Below are positions 37,313 to 49,131 of a stretch of DNA of 64,000 bases, one piece after another. Numbering within the stretch: the first letter of the stretch is position 1; each line of letters opens with the position of its first letter. Where the stretch lies: positions 62,001-126,000 of the forward strand of contig WIXG01000138.1 of assembly GCA_009869945.1 (NCBI GenBank), read 5' to 3'. Position numbers and translations under genes: made by a program. The stretch comes from Mesaphorura yosii (lineage: Eukaryota; Arthropoda; Collembola; Poduromorpha; Tullbergiidae). The notes under the pieces were generated by a model. The model was not told where the DNA came from, did no database searches, and saw nothing but the letters and a program-made list of their open reading frames with translations.

Positions 37313-39828
37313 TCAATGCGTTTGTGTTTCGCCATCAATCGTTTCAGGATCGTCGAAAAACTCGAACGAGAAATCCAGAACGTCGAATGAAGGATCACTC
37401 TGTTGTTGTTGTTCGGGAGGGCATTCATATGTTTGAGTTTCGCTGCTCCTGCAGTCTAACGCGCCGGTGTTTTCCATCTCCTCAGTAAAATCTGTTTGAG
37501 TTTCCGCCCCCAGTAGGTCAGGGAAAAGACACAATTCTTCTGGAAAATGCATCGGGCTGGTACTCATATCAGTAAGTAATACACTAGATAGTAGTACGAT
37601 GCCCGAGTCTGAATCCCGGACTTTTTGATTGTTGGAAGAAGCAGGGACAGGAATTTCATGTTGATTTGATTGTTGTGTATCAGTCAGTGGTAGCAGTTGC
37701 ACCCAACCAGTTAAACAGAATTCTTCATTACCGCCGATTGGCTGATCGTAACTTTGAACTTCTACTCCGGTGGAGCCTGTGGTACCCTCCACGGATGAGC
37801 TTTCAGTTGGCTGAGCTTGAGCCGAATTACTTCTTTCAGCGCCACTGCGTGACTGAACAGGAAGGCAGTCCAAGTTGACTAAATCTGAAGAGTTCATTGT
37901 CTGTGTCTCGGCGGAGTTCGAGCTTTTCAATCGCGGTCGCTTGTTTGGCGTTTGAGTGTCTATGGACACTCGTGACGGTTTTGTCTGTGTTGCAGCAGAA
38001 TGTCTTCGCTTAAGTGCTGTACTGGCGCAAGGCTTCGACGTGGCATCCGTTTGTGCCTCGGAGTCTGTGGTAGCAGCATGAATAGTAGGTTTGGGGAGAA
38101 TTTTGACAAGATCCGGGAAGGCAGGTCTTTGTTTCGAGGTACTAGCAATTTTCCTTGCTCTGTTCCCTTGTCTAACTCCATTTATTTCCCTTCCACTTCC
38201 AGCTTGTGGCACATCTTGTGTGCCAAGGAGTGGCAGCTCGTCATTTTGATTTTGTGCACCAATTGTATGCCTGTTATCCTCACCTTCTTCAAATGTTAGA
38301 TCAATCGTTGTTATTTCTTTAGTCAGGGATATTTCGATTCCGTCCGACTCTGCATTATTGTTCTTGTCTCGGCTTTGAAAAGTCGGTGACACTTCTTTAT
38401 TCATTTTCTCTGTCTCGGTGTTTATATTATTCTCAGCGTGAAAAAAGTCTGTTGACCAACCCAACGATTACAGATATTGAGATATTAGTGAATGAACAAA
38501 TATTCGAAGAACAATTTTATATTTTACCTGAAGACAGGGCAGGGAACTCAGGAGGTAGATAAATCTCCACGGTGGTTCCATCATTCGTCTGTATTTGATA
38601 AATAGAACCTGTGCTCGCCGAGGCCTCAGCATTTTTTGATCTCGAATTCTCTTTGATAGTTCTATCATAAAAGCAGTCAAATTAAAATTTTACCAGCTAC
38701 CCTATGCACGTACTTTATTGTTTGCAACTTACTCAATCATCTTTTTGTACTTCTCTTCGTCTATTGAATGGCCACTTCTTCTGGCGTGAGTTTGCAGCGT
38801 TGAAAAGTCCTTGTACGCCTTCTTGCAATTGTTGCATTGAAAAAGAATTCCGCATGTTCTTTGATGCGCATCTCTCAGTGAAATGGTTGAGAAGCGAATG
38901 CAACATCTTCCACAAGTAAAAATTTTCTCAGCGTGCATTTTTAGGAAGTGCTAGAAAAAGTTCAAGGCAACTAGCATGTAAAGGTACCAAATACAGTCTT
39001 GGTGGTTAAAGTAATGGTGCTTACTTGTTTCAAAAATTTCAGTTTTTCGAAATGAAGTCTTTTGTAAATTGCGTAGCGACATTCTTCCTCGGGGCAGTTG
39101 AATTTTAAATAAAAGTGATGCGCACATTTGACTGCGGAATTTATCTTGACCTTTTTCGGATGTACATATTCATATTCCTCTTCACTGATTATTACTTCGG
39201 AATATGGAGAATCCTCCAGATGTCGCAGCAGGTGATCATCTAGATTTTGACGTCTCGTAAGGTGGCAGCGACAACTTGGGCACATAGTCCCCTCATCTTG
39301 CTGTTGGAGAAAATGTCCAGAGGGGACTATGTGGATCACTTTTGCTTGGATGAAGTTGCTGGGCGGCCAATTTTGCTTGGACTGGGGAAGATTCTCCACA
39401 TTGGTACTTGAAATCATTGCACTTGCTTGTTGAGGTAACGTGCTTGCCGAAGATTCAGCTATTGTGTTACAAAGCAAGTCCATGCTATCCCCATCATGGG
39501 TAGGCGCGTCGATATTATGTATTTCAGCCTTCTCCGGAACATGACTGGTTACAGATAATAATTTGTATTCATTCAGGCTAACAAATGCTTGGAGTTGATG
39601 CTCTCCGAGAGTGAACTCGGTACCTCCCTCTCTACCATAGACCACATCTGCAGCTAAATGAAGCAAAAAAAATGCAATCAGTTAACAATAGAACAAATCA
39701 GACTTACAATATTTGAAAGAATCAATAGTCAATTTACGCAGTACGGCGATGAATTCAAGTTCTTCATGCGAAGCCAAATTGAAGGTTGCCTGCCTTGGAA
39801 ATCTTTCGTCTGCATCTGCAACTTCCAT
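37313..39828 (-). CDS. ATMIN: ATM interactor / ASCIZ zinc-finger transcription factor
   Basis: Five exons on the minus strand: 39708..39828, 39025..39653, 38733..38950, 38528..38661 and 37313..38448, giving 745 residues with all phases consistent. ATMIN/ASCIZ is a nuclear C2H2 factor that drives transcription of dynein light chain LC8 (DYNLL1) and is bound by LC8 in feedback. Four zinc-finger units are seen: CPSCRC...HLLRH at about 165-185, CPEEEC...HFLKMH at about 227-256, a CCHC-type finger at about 263-283 and CNNC...HARRSGH at about 289-311. LKFLKQHFLKMHAEK is a strong match to the vertebrate protein as I recall it. The last exon is disordered, with an NKRPRLK basic patch and at least six TQT triplets (ATQT, DTQT and four ETQT) plus one AQT, the LC8-binding core. 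The start ATG opens the first exon, with no better upstream candidate. Confidence 0.9.
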
Positions 39829-41288
39829 ATCTGAACCTCATACTTGTGGCCCTCTTTGAGTTTCTTTTGCGTTCTCCAGTGCAACTGTTTTCCTTACCAA
39901 TTCATTCCAAATTCAACTTCTGGACTCTGGACGCATGTCACCGCTTATCCTAACAATGCCGTATATTCTAAACAAAACTTACCGTTGTGGTTAAGTTCCA
40001 TTGAAATCACACGGTTTCCAGTTGTAAGACTACCTCAAGCATCGATGAGTATTTTTGCTAAGTAGTAATTCTATTATTCACAGAATCATCCTTACAGGAA
40101 CACCAAAGACAGGAAGAAATTCGGCTTTGAGAACTAATTGATACTGATTAAGAATACTGACACGTGTGCCAAGAAATGAACTTCACTCATAACACGATCA
40201 ATGACTTAGCTAGTTCAATGTTCTTAGCGAAACAAAATATATTAGATCCTAGCCTTCTGATGTCTATTTCTTTTCTCGGCCATTGAAGTTCTTGTTTACA
40301 TTTGATTGATTAATTTGACATAGCTTGCTACAATTGCCACTGGTTTAAGTCTAGTTTGCAGACTTAACTTGACTGTTGCACGAAATATGATCTTCTCTTC
40401 GTTCGTCATTCTTTCCGGTCTTTCTGTTTGAGCTGTGGCTTGTCTGTGGTAATCACGAGTGAGTCATTCCCTCTCGAGCACATGCGAACTGTAGCTAGCG
40501 TAATGTGCAATCTTGTACATCTTCATGCTCTCGGCACAGATTCGCAATATATACGGGGCACAGACTTTACTTTTTTCTTCGTTCTCTGCATCAAATCCAG
40601 CAATTCGCTGTCGTGTCCTTTTAGTTGTGGTTTGGGCTTCGGTCCTGTGGACGTTGAGTGCAGTTGCAGGATAATAGAAAGTTTATTCCAACGGCATCGA
40701 AGGAATTAAAGTTAAATGACATAGGAAGCAATACAACCAGGAACAATTCTAATTCAAGCTTTATCTATCCAAACCAAGTTCTTATTATCAATCACTTGAT
40801 ATTAAGGACAAAAATAGAATAATTTATAAATCTTAGCAGATTGTTTATTCTTATACCCTCGTTTTAACACGTACCTGCTGATTTATTACTTCCCAGCTAT
40901 GTGTAGCTAGGAATCCCTTCCTGTCTGTGCTGTGCTAATAAATCGCGTATCAGTAACCTCCACATATAAGAACCACTTAGTGCGAATGAGTCATTTGTCA
41001 TCTATTACCATTTACTATAGGAATACAAATTGTAGTCGACTGTCAAAAAACTTTGCGCTATTTATCGTAGTACTCCGCTGACGCTGATCTGGTACATGTT
41101 GACACCGTAAATACGGTAAGGGACTCCGTGCACTTGGTTCTTTCGATCTTCCTCCATGCAACTTCCAATTTTATGTCCAATATTAATACGTACTTTGTTT
41201 GGGAGCTGAACTCTATGCACTACCAACTTCTCAGAGATAAGTACGGGCCTACTAATTGTAAGCAACCTTCCTTGCTTTACAGCATAAA
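39829..41288. other. intergenic region between divergent ATMIN and ANKRD13
   Basis: A 1.46-kb head-to-head spacer between ATMIN (-) and ANKRD13 (+). It should contain both promoters and possibly 5' untranslated exons. No TATA box at a convincing distance was identified. A coding-looking minus-strand frame at 41062-41265 sits near the ANKRD13 side and is discussed as a finding. Confidence 0.5.
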
Positions 41289-43970
41289 ATGGTCGTGACG
41301 AAAGAATTCGTGCAAGTCAACTATCCCTTGCATTTAGCAGTCTGGAACAATGATTGGCATCAACTGTCCAGTCTTCTGTCGGCAAACAGCGTAAGTTGGC
41401 TTAAGTCAAATTAATAATCTCTTATGACATGTAGATGAATGACTGAATGAATTGTTTGCACTGATTGCAGGAAGGAATTGAGCAGCAAGACCCTCGTGGC
41501 CGCACACCTTTGCTGCTTGCGGTCGTTCTAGGACACGTCCAATGCGTCAAAATATTGGTGGGCTATAATGCAGACTCCACTTTTGTTCATACGAGTGGCT
41601 GGAATAGTAAGTAGTGCTAAGATGTGCATAGTTTATTCTAGATCAGTAGATTCACAAAGAATTTGATTGCAGTCATTCAAGAAGCTGTTGGAAGGGGTGA
41701 CCCCGAGCTTTTGAAGATCTGTATTGAGGAACGGGACATCCAAAAACGAAAGAAACGCAGCAGTCTAGTGCCAATTCTACTTAAGCGGTTGGAAGATGTA
41801 AGTTATTGAAATTGAAATTTTAAATACCAGACCACAGCAACCTTTGAACTTTTATTTTCAGGCTCCTGACTTTTACATTGAAATGAAATGGGAATTTTCA
41901 AGCTGGGGTAGGCTTTTCAGATCTTCAGCTACTTTATCTGCTCAAGTTGCAATTACAAATATATCCTAACGGCTATTCTCCAATTTAATGAAAATTAGTT
42001 CCATTTGTGACAAAAATGTGCCCTGGAAACTCCCATCGCGTTTACAAGAAAGGTGCTAATCTCCGTGTTGACAGTAGCGCAGTTGGCTTTAACGAACCCG
42101 GATGGCAGAATGGTGCTATTACTGTGATCTTTAAACCTGGTGGTGAGTAGCATAATTGAGTACAAGTGGACGCGCACAGATTTGAAGACTTATTGAAACT
42201 GCTTGTTTTATCGCACACAGACGATTCTATCAATATGCTAGAAATTGATCATGCTACAAAACAAGTCTTTAGCAGTACAATCGTCAGTAATTCTGAGAAC
42301 GCAGAATTGCAAATGATTCCAACACACGTTATCGAACAATCCATCGCCCATTGGATGGGAAATCCATCAATGATATCAGCAATAGATCTGGAAGACATTT
42401 CATTTGAGCGGTGAGTTTAAACCAAGTGTTGGTTTGATTCCAACTCAGAACTTGTAGTAAACTCATTTTCATGTGCTACTTGTCCGCTTTAAGATATAAG
42501 ACTGGGATATTTGGCTGGGGATCCGACAAATCTGAGAAGGTCAATTCATTCGACTGCAAGGTGTTCAGCGCATCGAACTTTAAACTTGTCACCAAAATGA
42601 GAACTGAGCATTTAAGTGAAAATGACAAGTTGGTCGCTGATACAAAAACCAATTTGGAACGGTTGCTTGCAACATTTGGTTCTTCGTCAAACGAAGACAG
42701 CTCTCATCGACAGCAGGTTTATTTCTTGGCATGAGTGGCCTTGCTCAGTTAGTATGGTCGAATATATTCTTTCATGTGAATGCAGGTCGCTGGTGCGGTT
42801 GGAGGAGCACCGGAAATTTTTCTTGAGGAGTATTTCGATGAAAACGTAAATCTCAATGGGCGTGACATCGGAACTGCTAAGGAAATTCGAACGAAAGTTA
42901 ATAAGTTCAAGGTACGTTACTGTGTGTTGAGATGATGTATTTTAATACATTAACCATTAACTGCCAATTTAATTTCAGGCTACCGTGTGGCTCTCAGAAA
43001 ATTACCCATTGAATTTGCAAGAGCAGCTAATGCCAATAATTGACATCATGGCTCTCACTTCTTCGCATTTTACAAAGCTCCGTGATTTCATTTTGCTGCA
43101 AATTCCTGCTGGATTCCCAGTTAAGATAGGTTGGTTCATGGAGAATCTTAACAGTACAAGCTCGCTTCATAATTAACTCTAATCTTATCTTATTTTCTGT
43201 CTTGTAGAAGTACCAATATTTCATTTAATCAACGCCTCCATTTCTTTTCACAACATATTTGGCAACGACGCTCCTGTCCAGGGTGTGGTTTGTGAGCCAG
43301 GTCAGAATGGGAAGTTGGTGTGCGCTTTGTCCGAAGAACTTTTCGACCCACCTCCTCATTACGATATTAGGAAATCTCTTAGCCCAACACTGATGAACTC
43401 TTCAGAGGATGACTTATTCCAATGGGTGTCAAATGATGAATACAACCCACAAGCTTCTGCACGTGGTCGCTCAGATCGCGTTGATATTTATGAAGCTCTG
43501 AATGCTCCAACTCCAAGGAGTTTCATTCGTGACAATAGTCCCGACGAGGAAGAGAGAGATCTACAAAGGTAAATTGTTGACTAGAAACAAGTACTAATTT
43601 TCAAAGCTCCATGGATTAATCCTGCATTACTTTAATGAAATATAGTGCCATTGAAGAAAGCTTGATGATGGCTCGCATGTGTCAAAATCCTGCTTGGCAG
43701 CCAGCCTCCGCCCAAGAAGCACGCGGCGAAGACATGGCTTCGGGTGGTCCTGCCGGTGCTGGTGCAAGAGCTCGAATTCCCACCATTGTTCATCCTACTG
43801 TTGAAGGCGAGAACCAAGATGCTGCAGGCGTAGTCCGTTCACAGAGTTTTGAAGAGCTACAAATGGCGATCGCGTTGTCCCGTCGCGAGGTCGAAGAGGC
43901 TGAACGTCGAAATCGCGAGGAAGATGATACCCTAGCCAAGGTCTTGGAACTCTCATTGCGCGAATTCTGA
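41289..43970 (+). CDS. ANKRD13: ankyrin repeat domain-containing protein 13 (ubiquitin-binding endocytic adaptor)
   Basis: Eleven exons: 41289..41390, 41471..41606, 41673..41797, 41862..41907, 41999..42142, 42221..42410, 42494..42716, 42786..42911, 42979..43129, 43208..43568 and 43646..43970, totalling 642 residues in perfect phase. Family members A, B and D bind K63-ubiquitin chains on internalised receptors through C-terminal ubiquitin-interacting motifs. The N terminus has ankyrin repeats ([29 protein letters not shown]). The middle is the family's GPCR-chaperone region, including [19 protein letters not shown]. Three UIM-like helices end the protein: [34 protein letters not shown] and [17 protein letters not shown]. 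Length matches human ANKRD13 proteins (about 590-626). The paralogue letter cannot be assigned. Confidence 0.94.
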
Positions 43971-44163
43971 GATCCAACTCATACAATCGATTTCAAGTTG
44001 CCATATTATCAAAATTTACGGAACAAGTTATAATGTCTCATTTCTCATCTTGTACCAATTTCACAACTTCATTTTCTATCGCTGGCGTGGTGTAATTTCA
44101 ATTTAATTATCTATTATTATCTTATCTTGATGATTGATTTCAGCTGAAATGTTAGATTTAACA

Positions 44164-44169
44164 AATAAA
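44164..44169 (+). other. candidate poly(A) signal AATAAA for ANKRD13
   Basis: The first AATAAA after the ANKRD13 stop, 194 bases downstream. A second AATAAA at 44678-44683 could define a longer 3' UTR. Confidence 0.4.
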
Positions 44170-45994
44170 TCGCAAGTGCGAATCATGCTTCTAACATTCG
44201 CATTGCTTTCTTTAGTTTTATATTATTTTTGACTAATGTGGTTTCTTATTTCTTCCATTCGCAGGCTATACTTTGTTTAAGTTTAGTTCAAATGACTTCA
44301 GTGCTCTTCTTAGAAGTTTGTTTCAGTTTTTGTGTTCTTATCTCTTATCTAGTTTTCAATTCGTTTGTGCACGGGTTAAAAGGGAAGATCTGCTTGACTA
44401 GAACCGTTAATAGAATGCTGAGTTTGTCCGTGAGTCCTGATCACGAGTTTGCTCCTTCAAGTGACTGAAAAGGAACATATAACTTATGAACTTATTACCT
44501 GGTTTAATAATCTATTTAACATTGCTAATCATAGAACTTTATTATTGTATTCAGTAGTAGCAAGGAGTTAATTTGTAACAGTATTTACCTCGAACAATTA
44601 TTTCAGACAGACATCATTTCTGTTGATGGATTTACTCGAATTATAATTACACGCATTGTTGTAAAAGAATTGGATGAAATAAATCTGTGGATTCGTCTGA
44701 CAGGTTCCTTTTTGCATATTTTTCGCATTTCCCTACAGATCAATATTTGGGCCATACACGCGCATCTTGCCATTTTATTTTTAAGCGATTAAGCACAACC
44801 TCTTGAGTTATTCAATTTACGACAGTTCAACGTTGAAAAAAATTATTCAGCGTAATGATTTGGAATTTTCTTAAAGCAAGTATGAATTCCCAATTTTTGG
44901 AATAGGAAACCAGATTAAGTCTACAATTTCAAAGCATGTGATGGATTTTGAAGTCAATTTTTTTTACTTCATAGGATAATAATTCTTTCTTGTCGAATCA
45001 GTAGGATCCTGTTTGACATGCAAAAAATTTAGTCATAACAAATTATTCAATATGGGACGAACAAACGATTTCCTTCGCAAATTCGCGCGCAGATTCATCC
45101 ATACCATGTTGTAAACTAAAGTTGTGTCAACTCCTTCCCGCCAGCAAGCTCTGCTCACGTTTATTAAACTTATGATGCGCCTTAATTTATCTTCCTTGAC
45201 GACCGTCCGATGAAAGTAGATCTCTGTACGTCGAAGTCCGAGTTCGTTGAACGGATTCTCGTAGTGGACTCGCAAAAAAGCCCATTTTCCAAAGGATTGA
45301 GTAGTCTTCAAATGCCAATTTCCATTTCAATTGCATACAACAGCTTATTTGCTCACCTTCAGTGTGCTTATGGATTCGTCATGCTCTGTCCATCTATGTG
45401 TCTATTCGAATATTTTAAAATACATATGGGGATATCACAAATTCAGATGTAAATGTGTTGATTGTCGAGCAGATCGCTGCTCACTTTCTACGAGCACTGA
45501 CAGCGGGCATGAAGCATTTACCAAACACAGCACATAAGAGGTGGGAGTGTTCAAATCCCACAAAAGTTGGGAGCCCATACCCTCAGGTCGCAGCGGTTGC
45601 GGCGGTGGGGTTTCTTCGAAGTTCAACAGACTTGAATATGTAGAAGTATGCAGCATTCATGAAATTGTACTCTCCTTGATCATTAATGGAAATTCCAAGC
45701 CAGTTATGAAGCTCAGGTGCAGCGGAGCAAGCAAAGTGTAGTTGGTGCTGGAGAATTGTCACATTGCTGTAATCCTTTTTAAGGGTCAATTTTGTCATAT
45801 GACCGTTCATAACAAAATTGCTACCTTGCGTTTCATAGAGCGAAGTACATATAAATGTATAACCGAAGAGCCCTATGTAAACGGTTGAGGAAGACGCCGG
45901 AGAATATTTTCCATGAATTTACTTCGCCGGATCGTAGTCCATACCAAACGCCGAAGCAAGTTCGAATATTATTGATTAAGCTTCACATCCTTTG

Positions 45995-46370
45995 TGTTTT
46001 GATAGGAACCAATACTAATTAGCACTGTTAGTAGCCTCACAAGATTCCATTGGCCGATTTTCTTATATTCGACTGTGAAGTTCGCCCTGACTCGGTCGCT
46101 GCGTACTCTATATGTTTTGACGGGAAACTGCTAACTAGCACCGCCAATAGTCCTAAAGGTTTTCATCGGCCAATTTTATTATGCTCTACTTCGAGTTTCG
46201 CGCTGACCGGGTGGCTGCATGTTCTAAGTGTTTTGATAGAAGCCAATGCTAGCTAGCCCCGCCAATAGTCTCACAAAATCAACTCAGTGGCTGCATACTC
46301 TATGTGCTTTGATGGGAGAGAATGCTAGCTAGCACCGCCCATGGTCTTTCAGATTTTCATCTGGAAAAAT
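45995..46370. repeat. degenerate tandem repeat, about 116-118 bp period, roughly 3.5 copies
   Basis: Unit starts with TGTTTTGA-like sequence recur at 45995, 46113, 46229 and, as TGCTTTGATGGG, at 46305. Each is followed by a variant of CTAACTAGCACCGCCAATAGT and, further on, CATCGGCCAATTTT and GGCTGCATACTCTA. Spacings are 118, 116 and 76 bp, and the third unit has lost about 40 bp of its middle. The units differ at many positions, so the array is old. Confidence 0.75.
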
Positions 46371-48807
46371 TTCAAAATCGGGCACGAGAATTTCGTGGTT
46401 AACGCGTATACATATTGCTACGTTTCGATAGAGGTGCAAATGCTCAGCCACAGAATTATATACTGTGTAAAATGGGGCGAAAGCGTCGCGCCATTTCTGT
46501 TACATGATTTGTATTGAATGTTTTGCGTTCAACATATTTTGTAATACTTACTCTGTTCTCCTCTCTGTCTTACAACTTTATCATTGTCTGTAAGATGTGC
46601 TGTGGTGATCATGTTTGCCATGATATTATTTGAGATGTGCCGTTTTTCGGATTGGACTTCTTAAGAACTATAGCATCAAAGTCAGGAAAAAAGGGAGATA
46701 GAGTGTCTCGAAGTATGGTCTCACCGAGTCCATTTTAATCATCGCCTCTTGAAATATTATCAGTGACAACATATCACCTGAGTTTGGATTTATGAATCGA
46801 AGCTGAGTTCCCATTACTTTGTCTACACATTGGATCCGAAGGTGCATCAGCATGGCCGACATCTTTCATTAACTGATTTTCTAGAATTCTAACGCTGAAA
46901 TTTTTTGATGTCTGCGTGCGGTTTTTCCTCCAGAATTAGTTGGGTTGACAATTCCCACAGACTTTCGTACATGCTTTCGTAATTTTGCTGTGCCACAATT
47001 AACGCTCATAATGAAAACAATCAAATTTCTACAAAATAGGAATTCTGTCTACACGAGTTCAAAGAAACGCTTGCATAACGCATTTGTTGAAATTGATCTG
47101 AAACGAGTATTTTCCAGTGCGACAAATGGAATCTGCGGCCGTGCATCTTGATGCAGTTGCTAAAAATGAGGCACACTGAGACAACTCAGAAAACCTGTCC
47201 ATTCGTACGCGAAGGGAAATTATCGAGCATTATCGCCAGCTCAGAATATCTATCTACGGCACATTCTTCAGGTCGCCAGATAACCTGTCGTAATCATGTC
47301 CTTTTTAATTTAATCTACTCGTAATATAGTAATTGCATCTCAAAGACAGTAGAAGTAAGAACAGCTCGGCTCAACTTTCACACTTCAGGAATGACTTTGC
47401 ACTTGTCGTCCTCGTGTCTAGAGTCTAGAGACGCCGACACTGATTTATGCAAAGCGCTCGATGTAAAGATTTTTTATGGACTTGTTTTTCTCAAATGCCA
47501 CTTGTTTACAGTTTAATTCTGCAATAAATGCGGAAAACTTCTATCGGGTTTGTCGCGTCTCATAAATGTCAAATGCAACGTAATCTGATCCTAGAGCAAT
47601 CAGTTCATAGTCAGATGCGTGTTCTGGAACGAAAGTTGTACGGTCTCGCAAATTTTGCAGCAACAGCACCCGAAAGAAACTTTGACACTGCCCTAGCTTG
47701 CCAAGCCGTGGATGCTGAAGCCACACAAATATTCACAAAAGGAGAATTCAAAGAATTAAGGTGAAAGCCAACAACTCACTTTTGAAAGTGGAGAGACTTC
47801 TATGTAATTTACCTTCCAGGCTTCATTACAAGTATTTTTGCCCTGTGTCGTGTCCCTCAGTCGCACTTTTCGATTCTATCTCTGGGACGCTTTCTTTCCC
47901 ATGTAAATGCATCAACTCATGTTTTTCCATTGCTGGTATTATCTACAAATGCGTGCCAGGCGACTTTGCGGTCACCGACGTCAGATTTTATTGTCCTTGA
48001 TATCGGAGCCAGGCGTAAATCTACAATTTGCATTCAGTTTCAATCAAGTAAGTCACATTTTCTAACATTTATTTTCAACAAGTAGAAGCAGGGTTGGCCC
48101 ATCCAACGCCTAGTCTGGCCACGGATGTCCATGGTCGGTTTTAATTAGCGAGCTAAGATTCCCATACATCTCCATTCTATTGTCCTCGTGAATGCTATAG
48201 CCGATTGAACTTTCCGAAATATCCTATTTCCAGCCTGCCCGTCTGGAGCCATGCCTGCTTCAGCCTTGGATTTTAGAGAAGTTTAACTTTGAGAGTTGAG
48301 ACTTGAGGACTCGAATTTCAAATCTCAGCTCAGCCAAAGAAGCTACTCAAGTTCCAGCAGAACCATTAAAAGGTCGTCCTTCGTTTGCCTTCTCGCCTAT
48401 TCCTATTCTTGCCGTGCGTGCGTCCGAGTGCTTCAGTCAGTGCTGGTTGTGTATTCGGTAGAACCAGACAAGAAATCAAAGACGTCCACAGTGTGCTGAA
48501 GCGAACAAGTGCAAGTGAAACGAAAAACACCAGCTACATTCAACAACAACATCAGTTCAAAAAACAATGTGCCAAAGGTCATAACTATATCGTTAGATTG
48601 CAATTTACTGCATACATTAATGAACTTAGCAACTTTAAGTCATTCTTTGTTGAATTAAACTACAATACCATATCTGAGGTTAAAAGTTGAATCTTATTGG
48701 TAAGCTTCAATCAAGTTATAATCTTTGTTTACTAAGACATCTGACCTGACTGTCTGACACTGTCAATATTGCGTGGCTAATTAATAATAATCTTGTGCAC
48801 ATTGCAG

Positions 48808-48882
48808 ACAGCAGTCGAAGTCATGGACTTAGATGAAGCCAGACAGAGTAAGACAATCAGCTGCTGGGAAACAAGGACGACA
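48808..48882 (+). other. probable 5' untranslated exon of Lnk with an upstream start codon
   Basis: It is bounded by ATTGCAG and GTAAGT and followed by an acceptor TTACTTGCAG at 49000 that joins it to the exon with the main start. An ATG at 48823 opens a 26-codon upstream frame that runs through the splice and stops at TAA 49019-49021, before the main start. Assigned by splice signals only. Confidence 0.5.
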
Positions 48883-49131
48883 GTAAGTATGATTTTGAAT
48901 TAGTTGCGCTAATGACCAAGATCGGACCGACTCAGTTTGGTTATACGTACGGGTTTCGATTTAGTCTGTAGTTAGACTCATTGGCTTCTCTTACTTGCAG
49001 ATCTCATCAAATCTGCTCTAAGTGTTTTCAATGCGAAGGAACTGCACACGTTCGGAAACCATGAAGATTAGCTAAAACTAAAACTTTGAGAGATTCAAAA
49101 CTGGTCCGACAAGATTAAAATATTGGATGTC

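Larger units (their letters stand above)
43971..48807. other. gene-poor spacer between ANKRD13 and Lnk
   Basis: About 4.8 kb. It contains the ANKRD13 3' UTR at its left end, a degenerate tandem repeat at 45995-46370, and a probable upstream non-coding exon of Lnk in the last few hundred bases (possible donor TTG|GTAAGC at 48700). No protein-coding exon could be supported. The 78-codon frame at 47528-47764 has no recognisable domain. Confidence 0.45.

Noticed and set aside
45535-45575. tRNA-like piece with TTCAAAT flanked by GTGGG and CCCAC
   Set aside because: The stem would close an 11-base loop rather than the 7-base T-loop of a tRNA, and no acceptor or anticodon arm can be drawn around it.
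47528-47764. 78-codon plus-strand frame with an alanine/glutamate-rich end
   Set aside because: Looks slightly protein-like, but no domain, no splice partner and no neighbouring signal supports it.
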